From the NCBI RefSeq assembly GCF_041428715.1, contig NZ_CP155572.1: a stretch of 64,000 bases of DNA; one strand, written 5' to 3'. Below the pieces are notes generated by a model that was not told the origin of the DNA, did not search any database, and saw nothing but the letters and a program-made list of their open reading frames with translations. Of this stretch, positions 25,790-35,187 are shown piece by piece. Position 1 is the first letter of the stretch; the number at the start of each line of letters is the position of its first letter. The DNA is from Sporomusa malonica (GTDB taxonomy: Bacteria > Bacillota > Negativicutes > Sporomusales > Sporomusaceae). The position numbers and the translations under genes are program-made.

Positions 25790-27211
25790 ATGGAATCAGC
25801 CGGACAGATAATGGCGGCCCTGGCCGCTGCCGGACATGAGGCGTATATTGTGGGCGGCGCGGTGCGGGACATAATGCGTGGTGCTCAGCCTGTTGACATT
25901 GATATTGCTACAAGCGCAATTCCGGATGAAATAGTTATGATTGCCTCACGCCGGGGATGGAAGGCGATTACGATTGGTGCGGCGTTTGGTGTGGTGGCTG
26001 TGGTGGCTGATGGTCGTAACTATGAGATTGCCACGTTTCGCAGTGAACGGTATGGGGCAGACAGTCACCGCCCGGAAGCAGTTAGACTGGGAGTGAGCCT
26101 GAGGGAAGACCTGGCTAGACGTGATTTTACCATAAATGCTATGGCGATGGATGCTGACGGCAGGGTTATTGACTTGTTTGGGGGGCAGCAAGACCTAGCA
26201 GCCAGGCTAATTCGCGCAGTAGGCAATCCGCATGAACGGTTTGCCGAGGATGGTCTAAGGATGTTCCGGGCTGCCCGCTTTGCTGCCCGCTTTGGTTTTA
26301 CCCTGGAGAACGGTACGCTGGACGCAATTTCTGCCAATCTAGGCCGGATAAATGGTCTGTCGGTTGAGCGGGTTCAGGCTGAAATCGGGAAAACGCTGAT
26401 GGCTGATTTTGCGTCACAGGGGCTTGCTATACTGCTTCAAGCTGGGCTGCTGGGAGCAACCTGCCAGGCAAAAGAACAGGGACAGGCGCATGCTGTGCCG
26501 ATTCTGCCAGAGCTTGCTCACCTGAACGGGTTGTCGCAAAACCCGAAATATCATCTGCATGATGCGTGGCAGCATACGCTTGCTGCTGTCGATCTCACAC
26601 CACCAACGGCTGTGTTACGCTGGGCGGCACTACTGCATGATGTTGCTAAAGGTTGGCCAGGAGTACGTACGATCAACCGCGAGGGTCAGCCGTCTGATCC
26701 TGGTCACGATAAGGCTGGGGCTGAGGCAGCAGCGGCTATCTTGGGGCGATTAAGGGTAGAGCGCCAAGTGCTTGAGCAGGTGGTATGGCTTATCCGACAT
26801 CATCTGGTTTTTCCCCCGGCAGAGTGTAAGACGGTACTGAAGTGGCTCAAGCGCTTGGCCGGTGGCTTTAAAAGCAGCAGCCAGTTTGGTGCTGCGTTAG
26901 AGCAATTGTTTGCTCTGCATCAGGCCGACAGGCTGGCCGGACATACTCAGCCTGATATTGACGGCCTGGAGGCTGTACAGTCCATAGCCAGCAGTATTTT
27001 GATGGAGATACCGTTTTTCCCAGCGCAACTTAAACTGCGTGGACAGGAAATTTCTTCCAAGATTGGTGGCGGGCTTGAAGTTGGCCGTTTTCAGCAGAAT
27101 CTGTTAGCGAGAATTCAGGCAGGGCAACTTAGCAATACGCATGCTGCTCTTGTTGCCGCACTTGACGCTCGTGCCCGGCGAATGCTGCTAAAGCAGCAGG
27201 ATTGTTTTTAA
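25790..27211 (+). CDS. cca: CCA tRNA nucleotidyltransferase
   Basis: A 473-aa class II nucleotidyltransferase that builds or repairs the 3' CCA of tRNAs. The N-terminal head has YIVGGAVRDIMRG and the metal-binding VDIDIATSA (Asp pair), then RRDFTINAMAMD and RMFRAARFAARFGF (nucleotide-selection region). A C-terminal HD domain carries LLHDVAKG, so 2',3'-phosphatase/phosphodiesterase activity is possible as in E. coli. ATG 25790 is chosen because AAGGAG lies six bases upstream. It follows the orphan ABC ATPase closely. Confidence 0.92.
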   Translation: MESAGQIMAALAAAGHEAYIVGGAVRDIMRGAQPVDIDIATSAIPDEIVMIASRRGWKAITIGAAFGVVAVVADGRNYEIATFRSERYGADSHRPEAVRLGVSLREDLARRDFTINAMAMDADGRVIDLFGGQQDLAARLIRAVGNPHERFAEDGLRMFRAARFAARFGFTLENGTLDAISANLGRINGLSVERVQAEIGKTLMADFASQGLAILLQAGLLGATCQAKEQGQAHAVPILPELAHLNGLSQNPKYHLHDAWQHTLAAVDLTPPTAVLRWAALLHDVAKGWPGVRTINREGQPSDPGHDKAGAEAAAAILGRLRVERQVLEQVVWLIRHHLVFPPAECKTVLKWLKRLAGGFKSSSQFGAALEQLFALHQADRLAGHTQPDIDGLEAVQSIASSILMEIPFFPAQLKLRGQEISSKIGGGLEVGRFQQNLLARIQAGQLSNTHAALVAALDARARRMLLKQQDCF

Positions 27212-27232
27212 AGGTTTCTGGACAAGGCACAC

Positions 27233-27261
27233 TTGACTACCGTGAAAGTATAATGTATAAT
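27233..27261 (+). promoter_or_regulatory. Sigma-A promoter for serC
   Basis: TTGACT (27233-27238), a 17-base spacer and TATAAT (27256-27261) lie immediately upstream of the T-box leader. Confidence 0.85.
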
Positions 27262-27267
27262 CGAAAC

Positions 27268-27490
27268 AAGTTAAATGGCGTACACAATGAACAGGAAGTT
27301 AGTGGTTACAATCTCCAGAGAGCCGGCGGTTGGTGTGAGCCGGTGTGAGTAGCAATTAATTCCGCCTGGGAGTGGCTGATGATGAATCTGACGGGTTCCG
27401 CCCGGTATCGCGGCAAAAGTTGGCCGAGAGGCAACATGGGTGGCAACGCGGGAATAGTTCTCGTCCCTATAGGGGATGAGGGCTTTTTTT
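27268..27490 (+). promoter_or_regulatory. T-box riboswitch, serine-specific, upstream of serC
   Basis: The Stem I core AGAGAGCCGG...GAGCCGG is present. The lower stem CAGG/CCTG and upper TTAGTGG/CAATTAA flank a specifier loop containing TCC followed by G, so the specifier is read as UCC (Ser). The T-box sequence TGGCAACGCG lies at 27441-27450. A terminator, CTCGTCCC (27460-27467) with GGGATGAG (27473-27480), is followed by seven T. Uncharged tRNA-Ser is expected to favour antitermination and so raise serC expression under serine starvation. Confidence 0.9.
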
Positions 27491-27534
27491 ATTTGGGACG
27501 ATATTTTAATTTTTCTTTTAATGAGGTGATTTTA

Positions 27535-28632
27535 ATGGAAAAGAATTTTAAAAAAGTATACAATTTTAATGCTGGACCAGCGGCATTGCCGCTTGCTGCT
27601 CTTCAAAAAGCGCAAGCAGAATTTCTTGACTTTAATGGTACTGGTATGTCAATTATGGAGCTTAGCCATCGCAGCAAAGAGTATGAAGCAGTACATAACC
27701 AGGCAATTGAATTATTGAAAGATTTGATGGCGATACCGGCAGGCTATGACGTTCTATTTTTGCAGGGCGGCGCCAGCCTGCAATTTGCCATGACGCCGAT
27801 GAATTTTTTGCCGGCAGGCAAAAAGGCCGGATATGCCATGACTGGAGTTTGGTCAGAGAAAGCGTATGCCGAAGCTGAAAAACTGGGTGAAGTATTTGTT
27901 GCAGCATCGGCCAAGGCAGGCAATTACTGCAGCATTCCAGCTGTAGAAGAACTGCAATATGATGAGGCTGCAGCCTATCTGCACATTACCTCTAACAACA
28001 CCATCTTTGGTACCCAGTGGCAGAATTTCCCTGAAACTGGGTCTGTGCCGCTTATTGCCGACATGTCCAGTGACATTCTGTCCAAACCGTTTGATGTCAG
28101 CAAGTTTGCCTTGATTTATGCCGGGGCGCAGAAAAACCTTGGCCCTTCTGGTGTAACAGTCGTCATTATCCGCCGCGATTTTATGGAGCAGGCTAACAAA
28201 CAAGTGCCGACAATGCTTAGGTACGGAACCTACGCTAAAGATAACTCCTTATATAATACACCGCCAACCTTCAGTATATATATGGTAAAGCTTATCTTAG
28301 AATGGGTCAAAGCGCAGGGGGGCGTGGCTGCCATTCACAAGCGTAACCAGGAAAAGGCGGCACTTATTTATCAGGCCATTGATTCCAGTGAGGGCTTCTA
28401 TGTCGGCCATGCAGAGCCTGAAGCCCGGTCGCTGATGAACGTCACCTTTCGCCTTGCGAATGAGGGATTGGAGAAAAAATTCCTGGACCAGGCAAAAAAA
28501 GAGGGCTTCGTGGGTTTACCCGGTCACCGCTTAGTGGGAGGATGCCGGGCCTCGACATATAACGCAGTACCCTATGAATCCTGCCAGGCTTTACAGGAAC
28601 TTATGTTGGCTTTCCATAAGGAAAATGCCTAA
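27535..28632 (+). CDS. serC: Phosphoserine aminotransferase
   Basis: SerC, 365 aa, a PLP enzyme that converts 3-phosphohydroxypyruvate and glutamate to phosphoserine. The N-terminus NFNAGPAALPLAALQKAQ, the core MSSDILSKPFDVSKF, the PLP lysine in YAGAQKNLGPSGVTVVI (about residue 199) and the C-terminal GLPGHRLVGGCRASTYNAV are all standard. ATG 27535 follows GAGGTG by six bases; an open frame continues upstream only because the T-box leader happens to lack stops. serA and serB are not adjacent. Confidence 0.95.
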   Translation: MEKNFKKVYNFNAGPAALPLAALQKAQAEFLDFNGTGMSIMELSHRSKEYEAVHNQAIELLKDLMAIPAGYDVLFLQGGASLQFAMTPMNFLPAGKKAGYAMTGVWSEKAYAEAEKLGEVFVAASAKAGNYCSIPAVEELQYDEAAAYLHITSNNTIFGTQWQNFPETGSVPLIADMSSDILSKPFDVSKFALIYAGAQKNLGPSGVTVVIIRRDFMEQANKQVPTMLRYGTYAKDNSLYNTPPTFSIYMVKLILEWVKAQGGVAAIHKRNQEKAALIYQAIDSSEGFYVGHAEPEARSLMNVTFRLANEGLEKKFLDQAKKEGFVGLPGHRLVGGCRASTYNAVPYESCQALQELMLAFHKENA

Positions 28633-28706
28633 ACTTGGTCTCCCAGAATTTATAACGCAATTCTGTTGACATAAGAACGACTAAGGCTTCTGCCGGCGTC
28701 CTGAAG

Positions 28707-28733
28707 GACTTGGCACAAGCCAAGTCTTTTCTT
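28707..28733 (+). terminator. Intrinsic terminator after serC
   Basis: GACTTGGC and GCCAAGTC form an 8-bp stem around ACAA, followed by TTTTCTT. Confidence 0.7.
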
Positions 28734-28773
28734 AAAATAGAAGTCGGACAGACTTTAACCTAAGGAGGAAAAT

Positions 28774-29424
28774 ATGTCAATAACACGTTTTATATTAGTT
28801 CGCCACGGTGAAACTACCTGGAATAAGGAAGGCCGCTATCAGGGCCAGATTGATACACCGCTTACCGCGTTCGGGCGAGAGCAAGGACAGAAGGCCGCCC
28901 AAGCGCTCAAGGATGTTCCAATTGATGTTTGCTATGCCAGCCCGCTATCCCGGGCCGTGGATACCGCCATGATGTGTGTTGCTGCTCACGGGTTACCGGT
29001 TAATACCGATAGCCGGCTCTTAGAGATTCACCATGGTGAGTGGGAGGGTCTCTTGAGCGATGAGGTCGGCAAAACCTATCCAGAACTATTAGCCCTGTGG
29101 AAGAGCACTGTAGTAGGTGTTACCATGCCAGGGCCGGGTGGGGAGGATATCACAGCTGTTCGTGACCGTTCTATGGCGGCATTCCGTGAAATGGCCGAAA
29201 AACATCAGGGCCAAACCGTGCTGGTAGTTGCTCACGACGCTGTTAACAAGGCTGTACTGTGTGACATACTGGATATTGACTTGTCGCACTTTTGGCAGAT
29301 AAAACAGGATAATACCTGTATCAATGTGTTTGAGTATCAAGACGGAAAGTGGCGGCTTGTGCTCATGAACTCGACAACTCATATGGGATTTTTATATAGC
29401 GGAATTGAACAAAAAGGGTTATAA
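28774..29424 (+). CDS. Histidine phosphatase family protein (phosphoglycerate-mutase-like)
   Basis: A 216-aa branch-1 histidine phosphatase. The catalytic RHGETTWN motif is at residues 9-16 (phospho-His), followed by YQGQIDTPLT, the Glu in LLEIHHGEWEGL and the second His in VVAHDAVNKAV. It resembles alpha-ribazole phosphatase (CobC)/GpmB-type enzymes; the true substrate is not predictable. Being next to serC could hint at phosphoserine or 3-phosphoglycerate-related chemistry, but a terminator separates them. AAGGAGG lies upstream of the ATG. Confidence 0.85.
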   Translation: MSITRFILVRHGETTWNKEGRYQGQIDTPLTAFGREQGQKAAQALKDVPIDVCYASPLSRAVDTAMMCVAAHGLPVNTDSRLLEIHHGEWEGLLSDEVGKTYPELLALWKSTVVGVTMPGPGGEDITAVRDRSMAAFREMAEKHQGQTVLVVAHDAVNKAVLCDILDIDLSHFWQIKQDNTCINVFEYQDGKWRLVLMNSTTHMGFLYSGIEQKGL

Positions 29425-29445
29425 ATTTTCATATATGAAGCGGTG

Positions 29446-30348
29446 CTACAAAGTACAAACAACCTTGTGGCTCTCGGCCAATGCCAGCAATGAATCAACG
29501 TGACTCTTAGGCGGAGGCTCAAGCTCAGGTAATGAATATCCCCAGCCAATTCGCTCATATTTGGATATGCCATATTTATGGTACGGCAATATTTGTATTC
29601 TTTCTAAGTTGTTAAGACGTGCGGCAAAACGGACAGTCTCGCCAAAGTCTTCAAGGCTGTCATTAAAGCCGGGGATAAGTGGAACACGAATCCGGATTGG
29701 TTTTTGCAGTTGATCCATCCGTAGGGCATTTTCTAGAATTAGGAAATTGCTTTCGCCAGTGACTTGCTGGTGTTTTTCAGCATTAGCATGTTTTATATCT
29801 AGGTAGATAATATCCATCAGCGAAAAAGCTTCTGCTGCAGACTCCCAATCAAATAGGCCACAGGTTTCGATAACCAAGTGTAGACCATGTTGTTTAAATC
29901 GCTTAGCCATGGCTGTCAGAAACTCCGGCTGGTAGGTAGGTTCGCCGCCGGTAAAGGTGACTCCGCCGCCGGAGTTTTGGTAAAAGATCGCGTCACGCAT
30001 CACGATATCACAGAGTTCGTCTACAGTGGTAACCTGACCAATTAATTGTAGAGCGCCAGAGCAACACGCCAGGGAACATGCCCCGCAGTGATTGCATAAG
30101 GTTAAGTTTATCTTCTCGATAAGGGTTTTGCCAGCAGGTCTTACCGCTTTCTCTGGGCAGGCTTTGGCACAATTACCGCACTGAATGCACTGCGACGGAA
30201 AATATGTTATTTGCGGTTGTTTACGTACTGACTCTGGGTTTTGACACCAAGCACACCGCAAAGGGCATCCCTTCATAAAGATCGCTGTCCGGATGCCTGG
30301 ACCATCGTGAACTGTAAAGCGTTGAACATCGAATATTACGCCTGTCAC
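29446..30348 (-). CDS. dhaB2: Glycyl-radical enzyme activase (radical SAM), for the adjacent dehydratase
   Basis: A 300-aa activating enzyme. It holds the radical-SAM motif CPLRCAWCQNPE (CxxxCxxC) about 30 residues in, two ferredoxin-like clusters (CIQCGNCAKACP and CNHCGACSLAC), and TFTGGEPTYQPEF, as in PflA-type activases. It uses SAM to create the glycyl radical on the neighbouring dehydratase. The start is GTG 30348, with GAGAGGAGG upstream; the open frame extends further but that part overlaps the hairpin region. It lies 96 bases after the dehydratase gene, separated by a perfect 14-bp hairpin that may lower its expression. Confidence 0.9.
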   Translation of the reverse strand: MTGVIFDVQRFTVHDGPGIRTAIFMKGCPLRCAWCQNPESVRKQPQITYFPSQCIQCGNCAKACPEKAVRPAGKTLIEKINLTLCNHCGACSLACCSGALQLIGQVTTVDELCDIVMRDAIFYQNSGGGVTFTGGEPTYQPEFLTAMAKRFKQHGLHLVIETCGLFDWESAAEAFSLMDIIYLDIKHANAEKHQQVTGESNFLILENALRMDQLQKPIRIRVPLIPGFNDSLEDFGETVRFAARLNNLERIQILPYHKYGISKYERIGWGYSLPELEPPPKSHVDSLLALAESHKVVCTL

Positions 30349-30398
30349 AGCGGAGTTCCTCCTCTCTATACCGTAAAGAATCCAAATATTTATTTGAT

Positions 30399-30434
30399 AG
30401 TTTGGGGAGCAGACCATAATCTGCTCCCCAAACT
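30399..30434 (-). terminator. Intercistronic 14-bp hairpin
   Basis: AGTTTGGGGAGCAG (30399-30412) pairs perfectly with CTGCTCCCCAAACT (30421-30434). There is no T tract on the reverse strand, so it is more likely an mRNA-stabilising or partial terminator hairpin between dehydratase and activase. Confidence 0.6.
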
Positions 30435-30444
30435 ATTTCTGTTA

Positions 30445-32850
30445 CTAAAAATCGTGTTCAGTTCTGGCGATAATATCTTCTTGCAGGCTTTTGTCAAGAG
30501 AGGTGAAGAAGGCGCTGTAACCTGCTACCCGGACTACTAAACCACGGTATTGTTCAGGATTACGCTGAGCCTCCTCAAGAGTTTCTTTACTAATGACGTT
30601 GAATTGTACATGCAGGCCGCCCAGACTGAAGTAACTCCGGATCAAGGCTGCGAGATTTCCTAGACCGGCTTCACCTCTTAAGGCGTTGGGAAGGAACTTT
30701 TGGTTGAACAGAGTACCGTTTGACGCAATCTCATGGTCAAGCTTGGCTACGGATTTAGCGGCAGCCGTTGGGCCTTTAATATCCCGGCCAGATACTGGAG
30801 AAACGCCATCTGCGAGAGGAGTGCCAGAAAATCGTCCGTCAGGTAATGCACCAACAACTGCGCCTAAAGGAACGTTGGCCGATACAGGGTATAGCCCAGC
30901 CTGGAATTGACCGCCGCGCGGGTTGGTATATTTTTCAACCTCTTCGCAATAGATCCGAGCAGCTAAGCGGGCAAGTTCATCAGCGGCATCATCATCATTA
31001 CCAAACTTAGGGGCTTGATTTAACATTATCTGGCGTTCAGTTTCGAAGCCTGCCCAATTGCTATTTAGTGCATCGGCTAATGTTGTTCTGCTAATTACTC
31101 CTTCATCATAAACCAGTTTCTTTAACGCTACCAGCGCGTCGCCAACATTAGCTACCCCAACACCTTGAGGCCCGGTGAAATTATAATGCGCGCCGCCTTC
31201 TTGCAAAGACTTGCCTTTGACTACACAATCCTGAACCATTGAGGATAAGAGCGGTAATGGACAGATGCTGCCATGAGCAATATCGCAGCAGTTGTTACTA
31301 ATGACCAACAATTTAACGAAATATTCTATTTGTTTGCGGTAAGCATCCATAACCTCTTCAAAAGTGGCCATTGTTGCGAGTGTTCCCGTCTTGAGACCCA
31401 GTTGAACGCCGGAAATAGGATCAACGCCATCATGTAAGGCCAACTCCAGGCATTTTGCCAGACTAAAGAAAGCCGCGTCATGCCAGCCTTCGGTTTTGCC
31501 GCCTTTTTGCGGTTCGACGCAGCCAATGACACAGTAATCGCGGGCATCTTCCAAAGATACTCCTCTGGCGGCTAGCGAAGGAATAATGACATGATCGTTA
31601 TACATTGCAGGCATGCCCAGACCGAGAGCAGCTACTTCGCTGGATTTAATCAAGAATTTTTGCGGCGTACCCTGATGAAAGCGAATAGACAGTGATGGCT
31701 GAGGTAAACGAACATTTTCGGTAGCATCCAGACATAAGTAAGACAATTCATTGGTGCTATCGCGACCATCAGCAGTTTGTCCACCCACAATTAGGTTTTG
31801 GAACATCGGATATCCGCCAAAGGCTTTAGTTGATGCCTCATCACGAACCTTGTTAATCTCGTTGAATTTTACCCATAGACATTCGATCAACTCCATAGCC
31901 TGCTCTTGAGTCAGCTTTCCAGACATAATATCTTTTTTGTAATAAGGATACATATACATATCAAAGCGGCCTGGAGAAATAGAATGGCCATTTGATTCTA
32001 ACTGAATGATCAGCTGTACAAACCAGAAGGATTGTAATGATTCGTAAAATGTTTGTGCAGGGTTAGCCGGAACCTTACGGCAGTTTTCGGCGATTGCCAG
32101 TAATTCCTGCTTACGTTGGGCATTGGTTTCAGTCTGGGCCTGCTTTTCGGCTTCATCTGCAAACCGGGCGGCAAAGCTAATTGCGGCGTCACAAGCAATC
32201 TCAACTGCCTGGAGGAATTGTGATTTCTTTAAGTCTTCCGGTTTGGTAAGATCAAGCTTGAGTTTTTCCTTGAGGACATCGGCCTTTATGCCCAAATAGC
32301 CTTTTTGTAGAACCATGCCATAGTCCACACAGATGTGGCCGACGCCAAGGAAAAAGTAGTTTCCAACAGTGAATACGCCATTGGCTTGAGCTGCCTTGGC
32401 GTCTGCGGGCATAAGATTAGCAGCATATTCTTGCGTTGTTTTTCCTTGCCAATATTTAAACACAGCACTTAATTTCTCTTTACATTCGTCAGAGATCAAA
32501 AATACATCACCGGCACGTTGGGCTAAACGATCAAATTCAGCTTCGATCCAGCCAAAAGAAAATTCGGGGAAAATCGGTGAACTGCGTGGTTTGGGAGTGT
32601 GATTGCCAACAATCAGTTCATCTGGCTGAATGCGAATGATCATTTTTTGTAAAATTTTCTCAAGCGCCTTGGCCCGCCGTAGAATAATCGGCATTCCTTC
32701 TGTCTCTTTATAAGATTCAGTGATTAGCTCGGCACGTTCATAGCAAATTTCAGGAGTAATACTTAATAAACGATCTTTTAATAAACCTGCTCGGGATGAA
32801 ATAGCCGAAGGAGTTGTTTGGGGTTCAAACTTGATCGCTGGACTTGCCAT
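30445..32850 (-). CDS. dhaB1: B12-independent glycerol/diol dehydratase, glycyl-radical enzyme
   Basis: An 801-aa glycyl-radical enzyme. The active-site Cys is in DYCVIGCVEPQ (about residue 444) with Glu two residues on; the radical Gly is in VRVAGYSAFF (about 776). Residues known to bind glycerol in Clostridium butyricum glycerol dehydratase appear in the same contexts: His in GVGHICVDYG, Ser in SNGHSISPGR, Tyr in FGGYPMFQN, Asp in EGWHDAAFF. It therefore probably dehydrates glycerol or 1,2-propanediol to the aldehyde. ATG 32850 follows GGGAGGT. A divergent PocR-type two-component system supports diol sensing. No aldehyde reductase or microcompartment gene is nearby. Oxygen-sensitive, so the host is anaerobic. 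Confidence 0.82.
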   Translation of the reverse strand: MASPAIKFEPQTTPSAISSRAGLLKDRLLSITPEICYERAELITESYKETEGMPIILRRAKALEKILQKMIIRIQPDELIVGNHTPKPRSSPIFPEFSFGWIEAEFDRLAQRAGDVFLISDECKEKLSAVFKYWQGKTTQEYAANLMPADAKAAQANGVFTVGNYFFLGVGHICVDYGMVLQKGYLGIKADVLKEKLKLDLTKPEDLKKSQFLQAVEIACDAAISFAARFADEAEKQAQTETNAQRKQELLAIAENCRKVPANPAQTFYESLQSFWFVQLIIQLESNGHSISPGRFDMYMYPYYKKDIMSGKLTQEQAMELIECLWVKFNEINKVRDEASTKAFGGYPMFQNLIVGGQTADGRDSTNELSYLCLDATENVRLPQPSLSIRFHQGTPQKFLIKSSEVAALGLGMPAMYNDHVIIPSLAARGVSLEDARDYCVIGCVEPQKGGKTEGWHDAAFFSLAKCLELALHDGVDPISGVQLGLKTGTLATMATFEEVMDAYRKQIEYFVKLLVISNNCCDIAHGSICPLPLLSSMVQDCVVKGKSLQEGGAHYNFTGPQGVGVANVGDALVALKKLVYDEGVISRTTLADALNSNWAGFETERQIMLNQAPKFGNDDDAADELARLAARIYCEEVEKYTNPRGGQFQAGLYPVSANVPLGAVVGALPDGRFSGTPLADGVSPVSGRDIKGPTAAAKSVAKLDHEIASNGTLFNQKFLPNALRGEAGLGNLAALIRSYFSLGGLHVQFNVISKETLEEAQRNPEQYRGLVVRVAGYSAFFTSLDKSLQEDIIARTEHDF

Positions 32851-33168
32851 TATATTTACCTCCCTTAATATGATGTAGCTTAATTCTAACACTAGGTATA
32901 AAAAAAGATTTTGATTATCTTGACCAAATATTGGAAAATAACCACTATATTTATTGTACTATTTTGACTATTTGAGAAAAATTACATGAAAGATAAGTGC
33001 TGTTGACATTGAAAAAATGTAAAAAAATGATCTTTATTAACTATGAAAAAAAATCCATTTGAGTGGTCTCAATAAATGATATAATATTCAATGAATTCAA
33101 GTGATAATCTAACAGTCTGGAACTTAGTTGCCAATTGCTCATTTGCAAGATAAGGAGGGTCTGTTACG
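32851..33168. promoter_or_regulatory. Divergent AT-rich promoter region, dehydratase/PocR kinase
   Basis: A 318-base region without a gene between the divergent dehydratase and sensor kinase. It is very A/T-rich. A weak promoter candidate toward the kinase is TTGAGT (33059-33064) with TATAAT (33080-33085), a spacer of only 15. No clear inverted-repeat operator was found by eye; the response regulator probably binds here. Confidence 0.5.
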
Positions 33169-34389
33169 ATGACGTTATCGGAGAAAATGAAATTAACAGA
33201 TATTATTGATATGAATACACTTTATAGCATTCAGGAAAAGATGGGGAAACTAATTGATATTCCCCAAATAACCACAGATACAGAAGGAATTCCTGTGGGT
33301 AAAATCAGTAACTTCATTCCATTTTGCAGGCTCATCCGTTCCTCACCTAAAGGATCTCAACAATGCATATTATGTGATCAGCAAGCTGGACGGTTAGCTA
33401 TGGAAGAAAAACAACGCCGAATCTATACCTGCCATGCCGGGCTTATCGATTGTGCGGCTCCGATAATAGTAAACGATTTTCATGTGGGCTCTGTTTTAGG
33501 AGGACAAGTACTGTTTAAGGGCGAAAAAAATAGAGACTCAATTGATATAGAACGAATCTCTAGGCAATTTGATATATCGCTGGATGTACTCAAGGTTGCA
33601 GTTGAGTTTATTCCTGTAGTTTCCCGTGAACAATTACAAGACTCTGTCGAATGTTATTCGCTCTTGGCTAATTATATCGACCAAATAGGCGTCAACCGAC
33701 TAGCAAAAGAGCAATTATTGATGGACGCGCAAGCAAAGATATTGCTTGAACAAAAGGCAAGGCAAATGAAGCTAAAAACAATCCAGGCGCAAATGCACCC
33801 TCATTTTTTGTTTAATACATTAAATTCAATTGCCCGCATGGCGTTGCTTGAAAATGCGTCGCAAACAGAGGAATTGATCTATAGCCTGTCTGATCTATTA
33901 CGCTATAACTTAAAAAACGAGGATAACTTCCCGAGAATTCGCGATGATATCAGCAATATAAATAAGTACCTGTTTATCCAAAGTCAAAGTTATAGTGATA
34001 GGGTAAGTTATGAAATTGACATTGATGAGTCTATTATGGACTATCGAATTCCATCAATGATTCTGCAGCCGATCGTTGAGAACAGTATGATTCATGGACT
34101 TGAGACCAAAAGTGAAGGCGGAAAAATAGAAATTGTTGGACGGCTGATTTCCAAGCATGAATTAGAAATAAAAATTACTGATAATGGTAAAGGTATTAAA
34201 GCTGAAGTGCTAAATTTAATACGTCAGATGGGAATAAATTCAAATAAACAACTGGGGATTGGTCTTATAAATACATATGACCGGCTCAGGCACCATTTTG
34301 GTGATCGCTGTGGGCTGACAATTGAAAGTTCTCCTAACGTTGGCACCTGCGTTTCTATTCGTATTCCTTGTGTTCAAGAATATTCTTGA
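33169..34389 (+). CDS. PocR-domain sensor histidine kinase
   Basis: A 406-aa cytoplasmic kinase with no membrane helix. The N-terminal PocR ligand-binding domain (about residues 15-165) has Cys residues in CRLIRSSPKGSQQCILCD and YTCHAGLIDCAAPI, and GSVLGGQVLF; PocR domains are known to sense diols such as propanediol. A coiled linker follows, then a LytS/YesM-type kinase with the phospho-acceptor His in QAQMHPHFLFNTLNSIARMA (about 208), PIVENSMIHGLE, DNGKGI and GIGLINTYDR. The ribosome binding site is AAGGAGGG. It is divergent from the diol dehydratase and probably switches it on. Confidence 0.9.
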   Translation: MTLSEKMKLTDIIDMNTLYSIQEKMGKLIDIPQITTDTEGIPVGKISNFIPFCRLIRSSPKGSQQCILCDQQAGRLAMEEKQRRIYTCHAGLIDCAAPIIVNDFHVGSVLGGQVLFKGEKNRDSIDIERISRQFDISLDVLKVAVEFIPVVSREQLQDSVECYSLLANYIDQIGVNRLAKEQLLMDAQAKILLEQKARQMKLKTIQAQMHPHFLFNTLNSIARMALLENASQTEELIYSLSDLLRYNLKNEDNFPRIRDDISNINKYLFIQSQSYSDRVSYEIDIDESIMDYRIPSMILQPIVENSMIHGLETKSEGGKIEIVGRLISKHELEIKITDNGKGIKAEVLNLIRQMGINSNKQLGIGLINTYDRLRHHFGDRCGLTIESSPNVGTCVSIRIPCVQEYS

Positions 34390-34407
34390 TAAGAGGATGG
34401 TATTAAA

Positions 34408-35187
34408 ATGTATAAACTGCTGATTGTTGAAGATGTACCATTAGAAAGAAGGGCATTACGAAAAATAGTTCAGGGACGGTATTTCAATATAAATATTTTG
34501 GAAGATGCCAAAAATGGCATTGAAGCAATTGAGCAGGCTAAGCTTTATCGTCCTGACATAATCCTTATGGATATTAGAATTCCCGAAATATCAGGTCTTG
34601 AAGCTCAGAAACGAATAGTAAAAATTTTGCCCAATGTGAAAACTATTATCTTAACGGCATACAATGAATTTGACTATGCACAAGAAGCCATAAAATGTGG
34701 AGTTGTTGATTATCTTTTAAAACCCGTAAGGCCTGAGGAGCTAGTAAAGGCTATTGATTCAGCTATTGTGTCATTAACCAAAGATCTTTCAGGGGTAAGT
34801 AAAGGTCAGAGTTGTGCCAGTGTTGACAGTGACATCCTCAGAAGCGTATTAAATTACATAGAACACTATTGCTGTGCAGAGATAAATCTCAATGCTGTGG
34901 CAGAATTCGTACACTTAAATCCGCAATATTTTAGTCGATACTTCAAGAAGGAAATGGGCATGACATTTACCAATTATGTTATGAAATTGAGGGTTGAGAA
35001 AGCAAAAAGGCTGCTGGCCGATACAAATTATCCTATCTATCGAATTGCAGCAGATTTGGGATTTTCTGATCCTTCTTATTTTAACAAAGTGTTCGTGAAA
35101 TATGAAAAACAGCCTCCGTACAAGTACAAGCAGATGATTAGCTTGCAGGGGGTCAGGGGGACGGGGCTGCGCTCAAAAGATGAATAG
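34408..35187 (+). CDS. AraC-type response regulator paired with the PocR kinase
   Basis: A 259-aa regulator: a receiver with VEDVPLERR, the phospho-acceptor Asp in ILMDIRIPEISG (about residue 54) and Lys in YLLKPVRPEE; and a C-terminal AraC double HTH with VHLNPQYFSRYFKKEMG and YRIAADLGFSDPSYFNKVFVKYE. It lies 18 bases after the kinase, so the two form an operon, analogous to the DhaS/DhaA pair that controls the C. butyricum 1,3-propanediol genes. Its last 35 bases overlap the 3' end of a convergent reverse-strand gene. Confidence 0.9.
   Translation: MYKLLIVEDVPLERRALRKIVQGRYFNINILEDAKNGIEAIEQAKLYRPDIILMDIRIPEISGLEAQKRIVKILPNVKTIILTAYNEFDYAQEAIKCGVVDYLLKPVRPEELVKAIDSAIVSLTKDLSGVSKGQSCASVDSDILRSVLNYIEHYCCAEINLNAVAEFVHLNPQYFSRYFKKEMGMTFTNYVMKLRVEKAKRLLADTNYPIYRIAADLGFSDPSYFNKVFVKYEKQPPYKYKQMISLQGVRGTGLRSKDE

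Noticed and set aside
27379..27534. N-terminal extension of serC to 27379
   Set aside because: The region is the T-box leader with its terminator; the RBS-supported start is 27535.
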